A stretch of 64,000 bases of DNA from contig OX442322.1 of assembly GCA_949358305.1 (NCBI GenBank), positions 1,178,001 to 1,242,000 on the forward strand, read 5' to 3'. The notes under the pieces were generated by a model. It had not been told where the DNA came from, did no database searches, and saw nothing but the letters and a program-made list of their open reading frames with translations. The stretch comes from Strigamia acuminata. Taxonomy: Eukaryota > Arthropoda > Chilopoda > Geophilomorpha > Linotaeniidae. Shown piece after piece: positions 9,679-20,123 of this stretch. The position numbers and the translations under genes are program-made. Each line of letters begins with the position of its first letter. Position 1 is the first letter of the stretch.

Positions 9679-10164
9679 ATGTTTGCTTCGATGATCTTGG
9701 AGTTCTTGTTGTCGCTGTTGAATTTGTGTGTGCAGTTTGTTATGAGACTGCAAGTGTTGCAAGAGGAAGAAGATGAGAGAGCGTTATGGGGCAGACCCAG
9801 AAAGGAACCACTAAGTCGAAGAGAGACCCGAATGAACCACAGACACAATGAAAGAAACATGGAAGAAGGGTCAGTTCACTCAGGAATATTGATGCCACGG
9901 AATGTTTGTGCGATGCAGGGAGGACAAAGTTGGTCAATAGGAAGAGGACGAGCCATCAGAAGTCAGCACCTAAGAGCTATTGGAGAAGTAGATCCAATGT
10001 TTCAAAGAGAGACTATAGCAGAACCGCTGAGGCAGCAGGAATATCGAGAGATGGAGGAAGCTCGATTTGCGAATCAGGGAGAAGAGGCTGAAGTAGCCCA
10101 AGCGGCATATGAAAATGACCTAGAGGAAGTCGTGAATGATGGGTGGGGACCTTACCCACTATAG
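9679..10164 (+). CDS. Unknown ORF, 161 aa, Glu/Arg-rich
   Basis: An intact frame from ATG 9679 to TAG 10162-10164. It starts with a short hydrophobic stretch (residues 1-25) and continues as a highly charged, Glu/Arg-rich, probably disordered or helical protein. I do not recognise it. GC content is higher than in the flanks, which may mean it came in with a mobile element; it lies 550 bp after the Harbinger-associated ORF. Without homology it is only a candidate gene. Confidence 0.35.
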   Translation: MFASMILEFLLSLLNLCVQFVMRLQVLQEEEDERALWGRPRKEPLSRRETRMNHRHNERNMEEGSVHSGILMPRNVCAMQGGQSWSIGRGRAIRSQHLRAIGEVDPMFQRETIAEPLRQQEYREMEEARFANQGEEAEVAQAAYENDLEEVVNDGWGPYPL

Positions 10165-11599
10165 AGAACACTGTGTTTCCTTTTTTGTGTGAGTTTAATC
10201 GTTGTATTAATTTTTATATTATAGCTTATTTAAGCATCAATCTTGTTTATTTTTATTATTATTATTATTCTGTGTGTATCATGTGTGTATCATGTGTGTG
10301 TGTGTGTCATTTGATTATACTATACTTTACATTTTTAATCAAAATATTATTTTGTATCAGTTGCTGTATAAAAGTTCAAAACACAATCTGTGCCAACAGG
10401 ACCAAATTTATTTTGACTTGGTTTTTTTCAATTTTCTGTATTCTTAGACATTTTTTAAGTTTTCTTTATTATCCTCAAAAACATTTTTCATTTACAAAAA
10501 ATTGTATTATACTTGCAAAACGATAAGACATTATAAAAAGTATGAAAGATAAATTAATTAACCTGTATTTTATTACAATCAAATGTAGTAAACATTACAG
10601 TAGATGAGAATTTTTACAAATCAAAGTTTTTGGTTGTCTCCACTCAATGTATTGTAAACAGTTCAACATTAGATGATGAGATTTAAAAATTACTCCGTAG
10701 TTTTTATCAAAACTATTTATTTAGGTAAGGTTTCCGTGTGTCTTTTCACTTAATGTATTGTAAACAGTTCAATAGTTGGTTGGTTGGAGTGTGGTCAATG
10801 AATAGTATTGGTTGTAATATCGAGAAATTATTTAATATTAATTTCAAAGAGGTTATTGACTGTTCTATTTATTTACCTTAGATGTCAAGTCCATTTTTCC
10901 TTTCCTGCGTCGTTTTCAGTCTTCCTTCTTATTGTATTTTGGACCAGCTATGTAATACTACAGAATCCTTCATCCATAGTCATTGTAATTTATGATAGTT
11001 AAGGTCTTTTATCGTTCATAAATTTCTAAAAACAACATTTGTTATTTTTGTAGGCTCCATTCACCCCATAACGTAAATGTTTAAATCTTAATTCTAGATG
11101 TACTTCCACCTGTTCTCCCAATTTAATTCATGCCTACAACTGCAATGAGAGTTAATTTTACAACTTAATAAAAAGAAATCGCTTTTATTTATTTATTTAC
11201 AATATACAATACAGATGTCACACCCATAAAACGGGAAAAATCATCACTAGGTTAGAACATAAACAAGACAATTAAAAACAACAATCGAGAGCTGGAGAAA
11301 TTAATAATTAGCGTCCTGAGTTCAGTAGTGTGAATTCTTCCTGCCAACAATGGTATTGTTCCAGGGTACAGTTCCCGTACTCCTTATTGTGGAGTGACCG
11401 AATGTAGTTCCTTTCTTGTTTGAATTTTCATTTTTTGGATTATGCCATCTGTTTAGGTTTTGCGTGTATTAACAATTAAAATGTATTTTCTCTTCATATA
11501 ATTCATTCAATTTTTATACTTGGTCAAATTGTGAAATACAAATATTGTGTAAAAATGACTGATTATAGTCAGATGCATAACTCATGCACCGAAGAAGTA
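10165..11599. repeat. AT-rich gene-free stretch with simple and short repeats
   Basis: No gene is seen. It contains a TTA run (about 10248-10269), a TGTG run with TGTGTGTATCA repeated (about 10271-10309), and two copies of AATGTATTGTAAACAGTTCAA (about 10646-10666 and 10752-10773) about 107 bp apart. Confidence 0.6.
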
Positions 11600-11745
11600 A
11601 GGGTTACAGGGAAGTGAAGGTGCCTGCAGTGGGAGATGTACTTTGAGAATGAGCAGTAATCGGTCGTAAATCGTCGGAAAGTTGTTCCACAAGGAGGTAC
11701 AGCTATATGGGAACGAATTGATCAGGAATTTAGTGGCATCGAAAA
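11600..11745 (-). pseudogene. Possible LINE reverse-transcriptase C-terminal scrap
   Basis: On the minus strand one frame reads FPYSCTSLWNNFPTIYDRLL followed by a Leu/Lys-rich end. This resembles the ending of Jockey/CR1-type LINE reverse transcriptases (SLWNNLP motif followed by FK..LK). Only about 45 residues are recognisable. The upstream sequence is too decayed to follow. Confidence 0.3.
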
Positions 11746-12104
11746 AAAATAAATTTTGGTATAGATTAACTTCTTACTGACATTGAAAAACTATTGTAGA
11801 AAATCGTGGCGTTAAATTAATGTAGAATCTCCAAAGCCGTAATCCAGTGTGATGATCAGATTTCGGCGTTTGGTGTTCCCAAAAGTTTCATCGCAATCGA
11901 AAACTGGTTCACCTCGAGTCGATTGTGTTGGAAAATGTTGAATTTATGTGGAATTTTTTTTAACAGAGTTTTTCGCAATTCGCTTTGGTTTATTTCTTGG
12001 GAATTGCTTAGTTATGCACTGGAAAGATAAAGAAATGTTCCTAAATTAAATGATATATACACAGACACCGGTAAAATAGTTGTTGTCCAAAACCTTACTT
12101 CATC

Positions 12105-12305
12105 CTTTTTCTTTGGGAGATTTATACAACTTTGCGTTTTCTGCATTTGTAGAGACTTTGTCTGTGCCAACAAATATGAAAATGTGAGATGAATGCTGAT
12201 ATTTTCATGAAACCACCATTGGCAGAAACCTGAAGATGCGATTTTTTTATATTGACAAAATCACAACTTAGGTTTGCCTATGTTAGTCAAGGTTATATTT
12301 CCCAT
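12105..12305 (-). pseudogene. Pseudogene copy of the 33.1-33.5 kb MGN gene
   Basis: The complement of 12303-12305 is ATG followed by GGAAATATA, matching the start of the gene at 33495 (ATGGGAAATACA). Homology continues through CCAAT(T)GGTGG, TTTCATGAAA, CATTCATNTC and TTGCAGAAAAC-like blocks in the same order and spacing. A TGA ends the frame after 14 codons and later blocks fall in another frame, so the copy is dead. The shared upstream bases before the ATG (GGTTATATTTCCCAT versus GGTTGTATTTCCCAT on the plus strand) show that the duplication took in the start region. Confidence 0.7.
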
Positions 12306-13375
12306 GAGCAACTCCAGGATACACTGCATAAGTAACACTCATCGGCAACTTTTATCTTATTAATGACTGAGTTCAGATATTTCTTTAGTTTTATACACGA
12401 TGGTGTAAATCTCGCTGAAGTTATAGACATTGTGTTCGAATCAAGGAAACCAATGGAACTATGACGAGGTCCCAATGGGATTGCAATGCAATTTCAGCTT
12501 AAAGCTGTGGTCATTTTAATGTGTTGTAGAGACCTGGAACAAATGTTAAGAGAAGAGTTTCTAAAAGTTTGATAGTTGTGTAGAAAACTATTTTAAGTTT
12601 AAACTGTGTATTATACACAATATTTCAAAATGTTTTCTTATTTTTAACGATTTGGAACTTGACACAAAAACATAAGCTAAACGACAGGTTTAGTTTATCA
12701 CAAGACAAAAATTTCAGGAATAATTTGAGACATTACTGGCAAATAATTCTACCACCGACGACGTTACCCGGTTTCTTTCCGGACGTGTTGAACTCTGTTG
12801 AAGAATCAAATTGAGAAGGCATGTGATAGTAAACTTTAACTAACTGATCAAATGCAATCTCAATCTGATTCTTTGATTATAAAAAGCCAGATAATCCGCT
12901 GCAGCTGAATTTCGAACATGACCTAATCTTAAAACTACCTTAGCCTTTATTTTCATATTGAATGGCATGCGTAATATTGATAAATATATCCCAGTTTTAG
13001 CAATGGTTTACCAAGTTACCGGTAGCCTTAAACGTCAAAGACTGTTAGGAAAAAGAATCTTTTATGCACCGGTATGTTTGTTATATTTTTCATTGAATCA
13101 ACAAATTGTAGTTGTGATTCGCTTATTAGTAAAACATAATTTATCATTTACTCACATTACGGAAGGTGGAAGCCTTACCTGAAAGTGTACATGGCACCAT
13201 AGATCTAATCATTGCTGGACTGAGCACTGCAAGTGGCTCACTGTTTGTAGGATGAGGCGACCATGTTGCGATGAAGTGAAAAGCTTTATATGCGTGCACT
13301 CCAACAACTTCCTGTTTCGCATTTTATTTCACCGAATTTCATCTAATTTTTTTATTCCTTAGACAATTCAAATTA
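12306..13375. other. Gene-free stretch
   Basis: Nothing firm is seen. A 74-codon frame at 12958-13182 lacks any recognisable motif and begins at a non-ATG codon. I do not call it a gene. Confidence 0.4.
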
Positions 13376-14995
13376 TTTGCAAATCCAGCTATTATTTTGA
13401 ATGAAACCAATTGCAAATTCAATTGTTAATAAAATCAATAATTGCAAATTCAGTTGTCATGAACCGGTTGTTTCTGGTATTGGAAACCGCGTTTGAAAGG
13501 CGCGCCAGTTACGATACTGGGAGAGCCTGGTCCCGAATAAGGGCCCGGGCAACAATAAGCAGCCTGGAGGGTGGCGGCAAGCTTATTCCCCTATTCGATC
13601 ATTTCACAAATTTTACCGGGTTTGTTGGAGCCTTAAAAATGGAAGAAGTGATGCTCACGTGCGGACTTAACAACGCAAACGTGGCTTAGGCTAATCTGGC
13701 AGGGAACCCTAATGGCGGGGCGGCCAGACCGAGCAAGCGCGACTAATCGCGCGCAAAAGACGAAATAAACAACTCATTAGCTACTTGAATCTAATTTCTA
13801 GTCCAGAGGCACGTCAGCGGCATAAAACGTCGTGTAAACACAAAAGAACATCGAAAGGAAAGGAAACAAAGATGACACGCGGAATTTAGACACGCGATAT
13901 GATAATGAATATACTCAAACACGCAGAGTTAACTTGCATGGAGTTACTGCGAATTAACACAGGAAAAGTCGCCAAATGCACAACGGCCAGTTAAGGCACT
14001 TACGATAGCTCATGGTCTTACGCCTTCTGATCAGACTTGGCTGAAACAGCTCAGAAGTGAACTTGGGCCAAGTCCATCACAGAAAACGAGGGGAGAACCA
14101 TGAGTCAAGCACGCGTAAGCCAATCAGGCGCGCTCGTGAATAATCATCGCGATGAGTCAATCGCGAGTGACTAAACATTTAAATTAGGTAGGATAAACTA
14201 AACGAAATCAGGAGGGGTAACAGTGGGAAATACACAACTTAGACTAGTCTGATGTGGCAGAATTGAGCCACACCAGACCAGATCAAGGAATAAACATGAA
14301 TAAGAAATGAGGACAAATCAAAACTCAAATTCAAACACAAATAGGTTTAGGGATTTATTGGGAGTTTTATCAATGGTGGAAAACACACGGAATAACGCGC
14401 ACAACACAACAATTTGGTGAGGATCACAAGCGCGTAAATGCCGGGCCGTGACACAGTTATTATTAATAAAATAAATAATTGCAAATTCAATTATTTGGAA
14501 AGAAACTAATTGCAAATTCAATTATTTGGAAAGAAACTAATTGCAAATTCAATTATTTGGAAAAAAACTAATTGCAAATTCAATTATTTGAAAAGAAACT
14601 AATTGCAAATTCAATTATTTGGAAAGAAACTAATTGCAAATTCAATTATTTGGAAAGAAACTAATTACAAATTCAGTTATTATTAATAAAATTAATAATT
14701 CGAAATTCAATTATTTGGAAAGAAACCAATTGCAAATTCAATTATTTGGAAAGAAACTAATTACAAATTCAGTTATTATTAATAAAATTAATCATTCCAA
14801 ATTCAATTATTTGGAAAGAAATCAATTGCAAATTCAGTTCTTATGAATGAAATCAATTGCAAATTCAGTTCTTATGAATGAAATCATTTGCAAATTCAGT
14901 TCTTATAAATGAAACCAATTGCAAATTCAGTTCTTATGAATGAAATCAATTGCAAATTTATTTATCTTGAATGAAATCAATTGCACATTCAATGG
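13376..14995. repeat. 31-bp satellite array, interrupted by a solo LTR
   Basis: The unit is attgcaaattcaattatttg plus gaaagaaacta (31 bp). A second variant has cagttcttatgaatgaaatca in the latter part. Two to three units precede the LTR (about 13376-13454) and about 17 follow it (14454 to about 14990). Variants cluster: the -ttatttggaaag- form comes first and the -ttcttatgaatg- form is at the right end, as expected from local amplification. Confidence 0.9.
13455..14453. mobile_element. Solo LTR inside the 31-bp satellite
   Basis: A 999-bp GC-richer block starts TGTCATGAACC and ends GGGCCGTGACA, giving perfect TGTCA...TGACA ends. The 4-bp duplication cagt lies at 13451-13454 and 14454-14457. 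Satellite units continue on both sides, so the insertion split a pre-existing array. No internal retroviral genes remain, as expected after LTR-LTR recombination. Orientation is uncertain; the minus-strand start TGTCACGGCCCGGC looks more like a Gypsy LTR start. The 92-codon frame inside it is not a gene. Confidence 0.85.
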
Positions 14996-15177
14996 CTTCA
15001 ACTTAAATAAATTATTTTTTTTTAAAAACATTCAACATGATGAACTCATCATAAATACCAGTGCTACGACTGTTCCATCCATTTTCTACTGTAGATTCAC
15101 AACCACATGAACCAAGTAAGCATCCCAAAAACATTTATCCAAATATTTTCAACGTATAGTTTCCAGAATTCCAGAAA

Positions 15178-15508
15178 ATGTCGTCTACATCACAAAAACA
15201 TCGAAATTTCGTGGCTGAACCAATGGGTGAAAAAAAAGTGACTGATCTAGCCGGCATCGGCGAAGTGTTAGGCAAACGGTTGGAATCTAAGAGATTCGAT
15301 AAGGTCGGGTTTGTATTGCGTTTAACGTGATCTTTTTGCTGATTTTTGTTTGTCATTTTAGGCTTACGTTGTGTTGGGACACTATTTAATATTGAAAAGA
15401 AATAAAGAAAGTTTTGTTGATTGGTTGAAGGTCACTTCCGGAGCAAATGCGGGACAGGCTGGAAAATGTTATCAATGTCTTACTGATTGGTGTGATGCGT
15501 TTCTTTAA
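15178..15508 (+). CDS. BANF1: Barrier-to-autointegration factor (BAF), two exons
   Basis: Exon 1 is 15178-15303 (ATG to AAG) and exon 2 is 15362-15508 (GCT to TAA). The 58-bp intron 15304-15361 has GT...AG ends and a T-rich acceptor. The spliced product is 90 residues, against 89 in the human protein. BAF is a small nuclear protein that dimerises, bridges double-stranded DNA and links it to LEM-domain proteins of the nuclear envelope. The family hallmarks are present: [14 protein letters not shown] at the start, the helix-hairpin-helix [16 protein letters not shown] at the exon 2 start, and the WCDAFL end. The donor (AAG then GTCGGG) is not a strong consensus. The gene looks intact and is the surest sign that the window is animal DNA. 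Confidence 0.93.
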
Positions 15509-15712
15509 TTTTTGTGGTTTAAAAATCAATATTATTATAATTTGATTGTTTTAGTACATTTTGATTAAATTTTGAATGATACCTTTATAGTGATGAACTT
15601 AAGTAAAGATTTTATTTTATTTTAATCAATTCATCATTTTGATTTATATTTTATACATTTTTTTTTGTCTTTTTGTTGTAACAAATGTTTTTATCCAGTA
15701 TTATCTAGCAAG

Positions 15713-16345
15713 ATGGACGAGGAAATACAAGTGATCGTCAAATGTAATCCAGACAATCCGAAAACAAAAATTCAAGGGGGATGTATTCAATTAATCATTG
15801 GACCAATGTTTGCCGGGAAAACCTTGGAGCTCCTGAGACGAATAGAGACTGAAAAAAAAGAAGATTTATTATTAATCAAGTCGAAGAAGGACAATCGATA
15901 CAGTAGTCATGAGATCGTTACTCATTGTGGAAAACGAAAAATGGCTCAAGTTTTCAAGAAGTTGATGGATGCAAGAGAGATGGCGATGAATTACGCAATT
16001 ATCGGAATTGATGAAGGTCAATTTTTTGACGATTTGATCAAGTTCTCTGAGGAAATGGCTGAAGAAGGAAAGATCATTATTGTTGCTGCATTAGATGGAG
16101 ATTATCAGAAAAACCCTTTTGGTCAAATATGTCAAATGGTTCCACGTTCCGAGATTATAACCAAGCTTTATGCAAACTGCCAATTCTGTACATTTCCTGC
16201 TTCATTCACAAAAAGAATTTCCAACGATAAGGAAATAGAAGTAATTGGCGGAACTGACAAATATGTGGCCACTTGCAGAAAATGTTTCAATTCAAATGTA
16301 AATATGAATAAACTAATGAATAAACCTGAGTATAAAAACCACTAA
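15713..16345 (+). CDS. TK1: Thymidine kinase, type II (TK1-like)
   Basis: A 210-residue single-exon protein. TK1 enzymes phosphorylate thymidine with ATP in the cytosol, in the salvage route to dTTP. Walker A is GPMFAGKT (residues 30-37), the Walker B-like DEGQFF starts at residue 100, and two Cys pairs of the zinc lasso are at 156/159 and 188/191. IEVIGGTDKY near the substrate loop matches the family. The usual Thr-Glu-Leu after the P-loop is Leu-Glu-Leu. The ATG at 15713 is chosen because residues upstream do not resemble TK; the frame is open to 15665 but without ATG. It lies 204 bp after BAF on the same strand. A host gene is likely; large DNA viruses also carry this enzyme, so viral descent cannot be ruled out. 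All catalytic residues I can name are present. Confidence 0.92.
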   Translation: MDEEIQVIVKCNPDNPKTKIQGGCIQLIIGPMFAGKTLELLRRIETEKKEDLLLIKSKKDNRYSSHEIVTHCGKRKMAQVFKKLMDAREMAMNYAIIGIDEGQFFDDLIKFSEEMAEEGKIIIVAALDGDYQKNPFGQICQMVPRSEIITKLYANCQFCTFPASFTKRISNDKEIEVIGGTDKYVATCRKCFNSNVNMNKLMNKPEYKNH

Positions 16346-16717
16346 ATTACAAAAATTGAAAATAATATAGGTTTTTTTATATTACTGAGATTTTTTCTGA
16401 CATTTTAGAGTTGGGATAAATTTTATTACATTATGGTAAATTTTATTCTAGCAGTTAATGTTAAGTGTAATGTTTGTCCTGCCATTAACAGATTTATTCT
16501 TCTTGGTGGTAAGCTGTTTTAAACTGTGCAAATAAAAATAAATAATTGCATTTCCGAAAAATGTATTTGTAGATCACAGAAGATAACATGGTGACAGTAT
16601 TAAAAGATACTGAAGGAAAATTTTTTTTGTCTACGATTGTACAGCCTTCTTATAATCTTTTATTAACAAATGAATCAATTTTTTTCAAGTTGCTATAAGA
16701 ACAATATCTAGAAAGCG
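16346..16717. other. 3' flank of thymidine kinase
   Basis: No gene is seen. An AATAAA-like signal occurs near 16531 (gcaaataaaaataaataa). Confidence 0.4.
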
Positions 16718-17161
16718 TTAAGAATAAAAAAAACACGTTTTTGTCCCCAGTTGTTTTATAATATTTTGTTTTCTTGGATTGTTCTTTCTTCTTGTCATTG
16801 TGTTAAAATTTTTTATTTCGGCACAATTTAGAGTATTCTGACTCCATTCACTCATCCTTGTGAAAATTTGAAAATATAATGTACAAACGCACGTCGTGAT
16901 TCCTATACAAATCCATGTAAAATAAAACACCATGTATATTTTCACTTACCCGATGACTGCGATTTCTTGACTAAACAATTTATATCGAGATTCACCAATC
17001 AGTTTGTCACGTGCGAGTGCAGCAAAACCGAGCAATACCACCGCAAGATCTCTTATCACTCTGCGTTGCTGAAACAGGGCTTTGTTGGACGGCTTTAATT
17101 TGATGTCTCCTGCTGGTGTTGTGATTGGCGCTGTTGTGTATTCAACCTTCACCGTGGCCAA
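16718..17161 (-). other. Unknown frame with one stop and a consensus splice donor; partly duplicated at 32.6 kb
   Basis: On the minus strand one frame runs from about 17161 to 16718 with a single TAA at 16946-16948. It has no ATG at the left end. The stop is inside GGGTAAGTG, a consensus 5' splice site, so the upstream part could be an exon ending near 16949. About 16840-17010 is repeated at about 32570-32735 in the same orientation, with WICIGITTCV-like coding similarity in one frame of both copies. Two CCAAT-type motifs (near 17128 and 17156) and a GC-rich TTCCGCGC-like site could instead make 17.1-17.2 kb a promoter. I cannot name the gene. Confidence 0.3.
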
Positions 17162-17250
17162 TCAAAGCGCGGAAGGGCGTTCAAACTCCACAAGCGCCAT
17201 CACTAAATTTGCCACCCCTAGACAGGATGTAGAAGCCCCCAGCTGAACGT

Positions 17251-18997
17251 TGTGATGATTACAAATCAGTATTTATCAATGTTCACAATAGATGGCGCTG
17301 TTTAACAAACGCGCGCAATTCAAACTCGATGAAACTAAAAAGCGTAATAAATTATTACTTGGACACGGTGAATAAAATATAACTATTTTATTCAATATGA
17401 ATTAAGTATTAATTACTTGATAATGTTGATTCTATCGAATCAACATCCACATTGCTTACCTGTCGAAGGGAACCAATTGGACCCTTCCGGACCCCAACTG
17501 GGCCCATCTGGACATAGTCATATATTAGGTCCGGACTAGTGACCCACGAATCCGCCGATTCGTACGCTGATTGGCTGTCGCCAATCTAGTAGTTCTACAG
17601 AACTATATAAGCTCCAGTTTTTCACCGACTATCCCCCTGGCTTGATAACTGAACTTGTATATTGTCTGTAGTTGAATTGTTATCGTTTGATTTCATTATT
17701 CTCTATCGACACATCAGGCCACCTCAGCTCTCCACAGTTAGTATTCATTACTATTTTGTTATTGCTGTTGTAGGGCTATTTCGGGAAGGCTAACTCCGGT
17801 AATAGACATGCATTCGCATGAAATGGCCCCGTAACGTTAGCCAGCTGTTCTACGGGACAGTAGGACTTCGTACGGTGGCTTAATATAACGGTCGTATACA
17901 GTACGACCTTGCTAAATGAAAGTAGGTCCCTCAGCTAACTGGCCACAGTCCGCTGCAGGATAGTTGTTGTAAACAGCCCACGCAGGTTCCCGTCTTTCTA
18001 CGATTGGTCCTTCCGCTCGTTAAAAGTCGGTAAAGGCCTAATGCACAGGTAACACGCCGGGTTGGTAGCCCGTGAGTAATATCTTCAGATGTTGCGATAA
18101 ATAACTACCTGGATAATGGTAATCCAACGGCAGTGGCCAAATAATATTTTACCCGGTGCTCGATCATTGGATCCCGCCATCGTAAGGCATGCTGGCGGAT
18201 GGAGGAGTCAAATCCTCCCACGATGGTTCTCTCGACCGTCGTGACGGTCCCCGCCCCATCGTACCCTCCGGGTTAGTAACCCGTGAACAGGAATTGAACA
18301 ACACTGTGTTAAATAAATTACTCGGGCATTGGTAATCCTGTATTGGCAATATCTTTTAAACCCGGTAAGTCCATAGAAATGTTTACCTGGTGGTTGGTAT
18401 CACCGATAGCGAGTTAAAGCACACAATTAAATACTCGGCGCCTGATCACGAGATCTTGTCGTCGTAAGGCATGCTGGCGGATGGAGTCTCAACAACTCCC
18501 GCGACGTTCTTTCAATTGTCGTGACGGTCCCCGCCCAATTAATATTTATACAACAATTCATTTGTTGTATTCCACTAATTACTTTACTTTTATTCATTTG
18601 AAACAATGGAATATTCTGCCGAATATTCCTGTTTATGCGAAGGACTCTTCGTATATTTAGATACTCGAGCTGCGGACCAAATACGTCTCCGTAGCGATAT
18701 TTGTGACGATGCCACAAGTCAACCGTATCCCTCTGGCTTCGCCCGGATCCTCAACCAGTTGATGCCGCCCGTTTACACGCGTTAAGAACCCATATTTTGT
18801 CGTTAATATTTAGTAATAAATATGTCATGTCACACTAAAACTGTAAGTTATTTCTACTTGATTATATATTCATGTTTGTGAAGGCTTCCGTAGCTTATCT
18901 CGGTTAGGTTGTTGCTAAACTTAGCAACGTCTTGTATAAACCGAATTATCTATCTCAAAAAGGACTAATAAATTAGCCCAAAAGTAGAATCGTCACA
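17251..18997 (+). repeat. 5' LTR of element A
   Basis: TATA box tatataa at 17604-17610, so transcription should start near 17635. AATAAA is at 18815-18820. The transcribed part contains two diverged copies of a module: cgtaaggcatgctggcggat at about 18180 and again at about 18463, each followed by a gtcgtgacggtccccgccc box. Confidence 0.95.
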
Positions 18998-18999
18998 AG

Positions 19000-19017
19000 T
19001 GGAGGTTCTACCGAGAT
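19000..19017 (+). promoter_or_regulatory. Primer-binding site of element A, tRNA-Gln
   Basis: TGGAGGTTCTACCGAGAT starts two bases after the LTR. It is complementary to the 3' end of animal tRNA-Gln, with one mismatch (T for C at position 11) to the common isoacceptor sequence as I recall it. Confidence 0.8.
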
Positions 19018-20123
19018 AGGCTGCCAAATTTGAAATAAAATTTGAAGTTTTGCATGTCTATGATGAGTTCGAGTAGTGTAACGTTTATGGTGATTTTTGT
19101 GTGTAAAATAAATTTCAAGCGAAATTTATATTTGTGTTTAATATATTTTATTCTGTTTAAGACTTCTCGCAAGAAAATAAGTATAAATCACTTTATTCCG
19201 ATTTCTCCGCCGTGGAAATTATATGTTTTAACAAAATAATAATTTCTACCGCGTGGTCAGGCCTAAAGGCCCAGCCCGAGAACGGAAAAATCTTGCCCGA
19301 ACTTGTTGAAGTTGGTTCCGCCCGGGTACCGTCATTTTGTCATCGACAATCGGACAAAACCACGCGGTCGGGCCTAATTTTGAAAAGTTGACTTTTGTTG
19401 GAATTCTTAAAGAATTCTATCAATTTAACAGTTGTTTTAATTTTAGAAATATTTTTCACATGTATTTTGCTTGAGACTTCAAGTTAAACCTAAATTTATT
19501 TGCCTAAATAAATTAGAAAGAAAATTGACGCTTTTCGAAGGAATTAAAATTTATATTTTATTTCAAAGTGGGTTTACCTTATTTTACGGACTTGATCTAC
19601 ATTAAAATGTTGGTTAAAAATCGTGATCTCAAGCCATTGAAATCGAATTATACGAATGGAATACCATTCGAATTTTAGCGAAGAAGAATTCTTGCTGTTG
19701 TGTTGCCTAGCAACCCGTGTTGTGCAGAAAAGCCGTCGATTCAAACGAATCGGCGCGTCTTTTGAAATTACGAGTTTTAAAAACTTTAAAAAATTCCATA
19801 AAGGTGATCATTCATTTATTAATAAATGCGGTGATATTTTAAAATATTTTGAAAAGTATCCATTTTGTTTGGTAACTACGTCATAACACTGGAATCTGTC
19901 AAGATTACGGTTCCACGAACTTGATGATTTCCACCAATCTCGGACGAGATTGGACTCTCGCGAGACTAGCGTTGATATTTGACCAATCAGAGAGGTGTAT
20001 CGAAGTACCCTTACTTCCTTTCGAACTAGTGTGACCACTGCTTCGTTTGCGATCCTCCTGAACGTTTGCAACTTCATCGTTATCTCTCAGACTTAGGAAA
20101 TTTTCTTAGTTTTAAGTTTAGTT
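19018..20123 (+). other. Untranslated leader of element A
   Basis: This is 1.1 kb between primer site and gag. A 76-codon ATG frame at 19656-19886 is present, but I see no motif. A motif with gcaacccgtgttgtgcagaaaagccg near 19710 recurs in similar form near 29675, before the 3' LTR. Confidence 0.5.

Noticed and set aside
12958-13182. 74-codon frame with a GTATGT splice-like end
   Set aside because: No ATG start, no motif and no partner exon that I could find.
13411-13689. 92-codon frame starting in the satellite and entering the solo LTR
   Set aside because: It crosses a transposon boundary, so it cannot be an ancestral gene.
14634-14846. 70-codon repetitive frame
   Set aside because: Translation of the 31-bp satellite; length comes from the repeat.
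13376-14995. CRISPR-like array
   Set aside because: The repeats are head-to-tail without unique spacers, and the genome is eukaryotic.
18164-18717. Minus-strand frames in the LTR of element A (also 30777-31330)
   Set aside because: Short, antisense, overlapping structured leader sequence; duplication follows from the LTR pair.
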